Positions 7,379 to 9,504 of a stretch of 9,504 nt of DNA are shown here, one piece after another. Position numbers and translations under genes: made by a program. Source of the stretch: JAIXUI01 sp943373175 (GTDB taxonomy: Bacteria > Bacteroidota > Bacteroidia > UBA7662 > JAIXUI01); the NCBI GenBank assembly GCA_943373175.1, contig CALSBM010000093.1:1-9504 (forward strand). Reading direction: 5' to 3'. The notes under the pieces are model-generated. The model was not told the DNA's origin and ran no database searches. It saw only the letters and a program-made list of their open reading frames with translations. Every line of letters begins with the position of its first letter. Position 1 is the first letter of the stretch.

Positions 7379-7390
7379 TTCGTTCATAGT
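7379..7390. repeat. Right copy of 12-bp direct repeat flanking the 143-bp array
   Basis: This TTCGTTCATAGT is identical to 6404-6415. On the - strand it reads ACTATGAACGAA and contains the stop codon (TGA) of the GxxExxY gene. If the array and one copy are removed, the GxxExxY stop and the hsdR start would overlap by ATGA. Confidence 0.75.
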
Positions 7391-7764
7391 ACCAATCTTT
7401 TAAAGGTTAAACTTTTGCTGCCAAAGTTGATGAGCAAACCAACTTCTAATTTATAAGCCTTCAGATAATTAAGTGCTTGTGCCAAATGCACATCTTCTAA
7501 CTGAATAACTGCTTTTAATTCCACCAACACTTTTCCTTCTACCACAAAATCAGCTCTTCGCGTGCCAATAGGCTTTTCAAGATCTTTGTAATAAATATCT
7601 TGTTCTATCTCTCTGGCAAATACCAATCCTGCCTTCCGCATTTCATAGGCTAAAGCTCTTTGATATATTAATTCTTGGAAACCATTGCCCAAAAATTTAT
7701 GTACTTCAAATGAAGCTCCAATAATTTTCTCCGTTATATCCTTGTATTTCAATTCTCCAGTCAT
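7384..7764 (-). CDS. GxxExxY family protein (PD-(D/E)XK nuclease-like fold)
   Basis: The 126-residue protein has the full family layout. It has a helical N-terminus with SFEVHKFLGNG, the name-giving G28-F-Q-E31-L-I-Y34, then GTRRADFVV with D72, VELKAV with E82-x-K84, QALNYLKAY, and GLLINFGS near the end. E31, D72, E82 and K84 fit a PD-(D/E)XK metal site, so a nuclease or DNA-binding role is plausible, but the function of the family is not established. The length is normal and no residue that I know to be conserved is missing, which makes it the only intact gene in the decayed restriction island. The ATG at 7764 directly follows CACGGATT, and the 5' leader contains further CACGGATT copies like those in the array. 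The stop codon lies in the 12-bp direct repeat. Close links between such genes and CACGGATT-type repeats are something I recall from other Bacteroidota but cannot check here. Confidence 0.9.
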   Translation of the reverse strand: MTGELKYKDITEKIIGASFEVHKFLGNGFQELIYQRALAYEMRKAGLVFAREIEQDIYYKDLEKPIGTRRADFVVEGKVLVELKAVIQLEDVHLAQALNYLKAYKLEVGLLINFGSKSLTFKRLVL

Positions 7765-7790
7765 AATCCGTGCAATTATTTAATCCATTT

Positions 7791-7808
7791 AATCCGTGAT
7801 TCAGACAA
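7791..7808. repeat. Right inverted end of the array/GxxExxY cassette
   Basis: AATCCGTGATTCAGACAA is the reverse complement of the unit boundary sequence TTGTCTGAATCACGGATT found in array unit 4. It matches the left array edge (6423-6440) with one mismatch. The hsdM stop codon (TGA, 7801-7803) and its last two codons lie in this sequence and the two bases next to it, so the end of the hsdM frame may be supplied by the element. Confidence 0.6.
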
Positions 7809-8706
7809 TGAGTTTTGCAATACTTTCCAAAACTTCATCTGCTTCTCTATCCAACTCTCGCATTTCATCCAGTATCTCGTTTGGTGAGCGAAGTCGAATT
7901 ACTTCTTTTTTGTTGGGGTTCTTTACACTTAAATCAAACGTGCTTTGGTCAATGTCTTTTACATTCACCGTCCAAGAGTTCTCGCTATCGGCAAAAGTTT
8001 TTTGCAGTTCAATAAACTCTGCTAAGTCGTTTTCATTGAGTGGGTTGGTCTTGCCCAAATTGCGGTTAAGGTTCAATTGGTAAAACCAAACCTTTTGCGT
8101 GGGTTTGCCTTTTTTAAAAAACAGCACTACGGTTTTTACACCTGCACCGGCAAAGGCACCACCCGGTAAATCCAACACGGTATGCAGGTTGCAGGTTGAG
8201 GGCAAGGTTTTGCGTATGGCAACGGTGGCATTGTCGGTATGGCTCAAAAATGTGTTTTTAATCACCACACCTGCCTTGCCACCTGCTTTTAGAATTTTAA
8301 TAAAGTGCTGCAAAAAAAGTGAAGCAGTTTCGCCTGTTTTAATCGGGAAGTTTTGTTGCACTTCGGCACGTTCCTTACCACCAAATGGCGGATTGGCAAG
8401 CACCACATCATAATGGTCTTTTTCCTGTATGTCGGCAAGGTCGTCACCTGACAGGGCGATGTGGTGGTCGAGTTTTCCGTCTTTTCCCTTTGGTGTTGCC
8501 CAAATTGACCATTGATAATCTTTGTCAATGATAGGCGTGTAAGTCTTGCCTGTAAGTTCGGCTGCTGTGGCTCGGTCTTTCTCCAAGTCATCCAAATATT
8601 TGAGGAACAAAATCCAATTGGTTTGCTCCACATAATCCAATTCACTTCCGCAACCTGCGTCTTTATGAAGTATGTCGTCTATATTTTTAAAAGTCTGCTC
8701 GAACAT
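7801..8706 (-). pseudogene. hsdM: Type I restriction-modification N6-adenine methyltransferase subunit (HsdM) with a large in-frame internal deletion
   Basis: The frame codes for 301 residues from MFEQTFKNIDDILHKDAGCG. HsdM proteins of this type are about 480-520 residues. The N-terminal helical domain is present to SGDDL (residue 90), and the next residues, ADIQEKD, belong just before the catalytic motif IV NPPF (105-108). From memory of the family, about 160-180 residues are missing at 8430-8450 (- strand), including SAM-binding motif I and the YYTPR segment before it. The rest continues normally through LDLPGGAFAGAGVKTVVLFF to DLSVKNPN. Without motif I the protein should not methylate DNA. 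I prefer the ATG at 8706 because MFEQTF is the family's usual start; an upstream ATG at 8763 adds 19 residues I do not recognise. The frame is otherwise open, so a defective protein may still be made. Confidence 0.88.
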
Positions 8707-9270
8707 TTCTATTGCTTTTATAAGTACTACTTGCGCTACCCCATTCTGTGCGTCCCAGTACATGACTACCCATATAGAAGAAGTTTGAATACCTAAATTC
8801 GATTAACTTTCATTCCAAGTAACCTCAGCAGATTCATCTTTTCCACTTATGCAGTTGGACAGTTGTGGGTTGTAGTTGAAAGAGGTTAAGGTGTTTTATC
8901 TACTCACAGGAAGCAAGCAGCTTGCAAACGGTCCTTTCCATCTCTCTAACGTTTCTGCAATATCAATTTTTATTGGAATTTGTCCAAGGGGTGCTTAGCC
9001 GGATAACGTTTGTTAATCAGCATGGGGTATAGTGCCTTGTTTTGTCGTTTTGCATTTTGTCCATCAATTCACTTTAGTTGCTAGCAACTCCCTCTCTCCG
9101 CTTAAAACTGATTCACTTTTAGTTTCTACTTCCGTATGATCCACTTCCACAAATAATTCAAGTTGATTAAAGAATATTAGGTTGTTTCGCAAAGCGCAAT
9201 TAGGCACTTTGGATATCTCTGACGGTTGAAATACTATTGGTTAATCCTTCGCACAGAAATACGCTATGTC

Positions 9271-9367
9271 GTGTCCCTACCTACTCCACTTATGGGAAAA
9301 GACGTTGCGTTTATACATGCGAAATTTCCATTTTCACCCACCCCGATTATGAAAAAAGTAGGGACAT
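9271..9367. repeat. Imperfect inverted repeat pair, REP-like
   Basis: GTGTCCCTAC (9271-9280) and GTAGGGACAT (9358-9367) are inverted copies with one mismatch, 77 bases apart. Similar GTAGGGACA palindromes are, from memory, scattered through Bacteroidota genomes. These look like the two outer halves of such an element or two decayed copies. Confidence 0.4.
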
Positions 9368-9379
9368 GCCAATTTCGTA

Positions 9380-9401
9380 GAGACGCCATTTATGGCGTCT
9401 C
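9380..9401. repeat. REP-like palindrome
   Basis: GAGACGCCAT (9380-9389) and ATGGCGTCTC (9392-9401) are perfectly complementary around a central TT. The sequence around it (GTA before, CTAT after) resembles the GTAGAGACGCC type of extragenic palindrome. There is no T-tract, so a repeat fits better than a terminator. Confidence 0.65.
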
Positions 9402-9504
9402 CTATGTTTAAGCACAGATTTACAAAGTCGCAATATTCATCATTTGACAGTGAATAGTTTTGTAAAAAAGTGAGGGGACTGGTTGATTTTATAGCGGCTC
9501 CACA

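Larger units (their letters stand above)
6423..7808. mobile_element. Putative repeat-bounded cassette: palindromic array plus GxxExxY gene
   Basis: TTGTCTTAATCACGGATT at 6423-6440 is the inverted complement, with one mismatch, of AATCCGTGATTCAGACAA at 7791-7808. Between them lie only the seven-unit array and an intact GxxExxY gene, whose ATG directly follows another CACGGATT copy. The segment sits between a deleted hsdM and an hsdR stub. There is no transposase, so any movement would need a helper in trans or an activity of the GxxExxY protein. The inverted ends could also merely reflect the palindromic nature of each unit, so the mobile-element call is tentative. Confidence 0.4.
8707..9504. 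other. Region without a supportable gene, upstream of hsdM
   Basis: No frame here has a convincing start, length and recognisable motif. The - strand is open from 9240 to a stop at 9064-9066 (about 58 codons, containing NQLELFVEVDHTEVETK), but it has no ATG and I recognise no family. A + strand frame at 9226-9411 runs through palindromic repeats. The region carries REP-like palindrome fragments (9271-9401) and a 14-bp palindrome AGTTGCTAGCAACT (9076-9089). I could not identify the last ~90 bases at the window edge. Confidence 0.55.

Noticed and set aside
8289..8645. 118-codon frame on the - strand
   Set aside because: It is a shifted frame inside the clearly coding hsdM sequence.
8707..8763. 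Upstream ATG (8763) as the hsdM start
   Set aside because: The 19 added residues do not resemble HsdM, whose family normally starts at MFEQTF.
8990..9022. Integron attC-like site around GCTTAGCCGGATAACGTTTG
   Set aside because: I could not find paired, correctly spaced R'/R'' and L'/L'' boxes, and there is no integrase or cassette structure.
9076..9089. 14-bp perfect palindrome AGTTGCTAGCAACT as an operator
   Set aside because: Likewise within chance expectation and not next to a recognised promoter or gene.
9064..9240. 58-codon open stretch on the - strand with an acidic C-terminus
   Set aside because: There is no ATG and no recognised similarity; it could be a gene remnant but the sequence does not support a call.
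9226..9411. 61-codon frame on the + strand
   Set aside because: Its second half is translated from REP-like palindromes, and no family is recognisable.

Overview
The window looks like a chromosomal segment from a member of the Bacteroidota. The evidence is an AT-leaning base composition, start codons without clear Shine-Dalgarno sequences, a SusC/FecA-like TonB-dependent receptor with an N-terminal CarboxypepD_reg domain, and Kbl, MenC and HsdM proteins that read like Bacteroidota versions. I cannot assign a genus from the sequence.

Left part (1-3420, + strand): the 3' two thirds of kbl (glycine C-acetyltransferase), a 448-bp gap with a possible promoter, then a two-gene unit. The first gene is a NYN-domain putative RNase fused to a cold-shock-like RNA-binding domain. 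The second is menC (o-succinylbenzoate synthase), whose start overlaps the end of the first by 11 bp. A perfect 12-bp hairpin followed by eight T residues, with the shape of an intrinsic terminator, lies inside menC at codons 31-43. A second 12-bp hairpin with a 9-A/9-T tract separates menC from the convergent receptor gene.

Middle (3430-5868, - strand): an 812-residue outer-membrane beta-barrel receptor with signal peptide, carboxypeptidase-like regulatory domain, plug and barrel. It appears intact.

Right part (5962-8706, - strand): the wreck of a type I restriction-modification island. Read 5' to 3' on the - strand it holds five pieces. First is hsdM with a large internal deletion that removed SAM motif I but kept NPPF. 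Second is an intact GxxExxY-family gene. Third is a tandem array of seven units with a period of exactly 143 bp, each unit containing a 77-bp palindrome ending in ATCACGGATT/AATCCGTGAT. Fourth is an N-terminal stub of hsdR fused out of frame to a C-terminal scrap of hsdS that carries an amber codon. Last is the first ~48 residues of what looks like a KAP-family P-loop NTPase, cut before its Walker A motif. The last three gene pieces are not in the track of long ORFs and were read by eye.

The array is bracketed by a 12-bp direct repeat, ACTATGAACGAA on the - strand. One copy holds the GxxExxY stop codon and the other the hsdR start codon, as if the array had been inserted into a GxxExxY-hsdR junction with target duplication. 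Array plus GxxExxY gene is also bounded by 18-bp inverted repeats with one mismatch, and one of these supplies the hsdM stop codon. I infer a repeat-bounded mobile cassette carrying GxxExxY, which is the most interesting object in the window. The final ~800 bp hold no supportable gene, only REP-like palindrome fragments.
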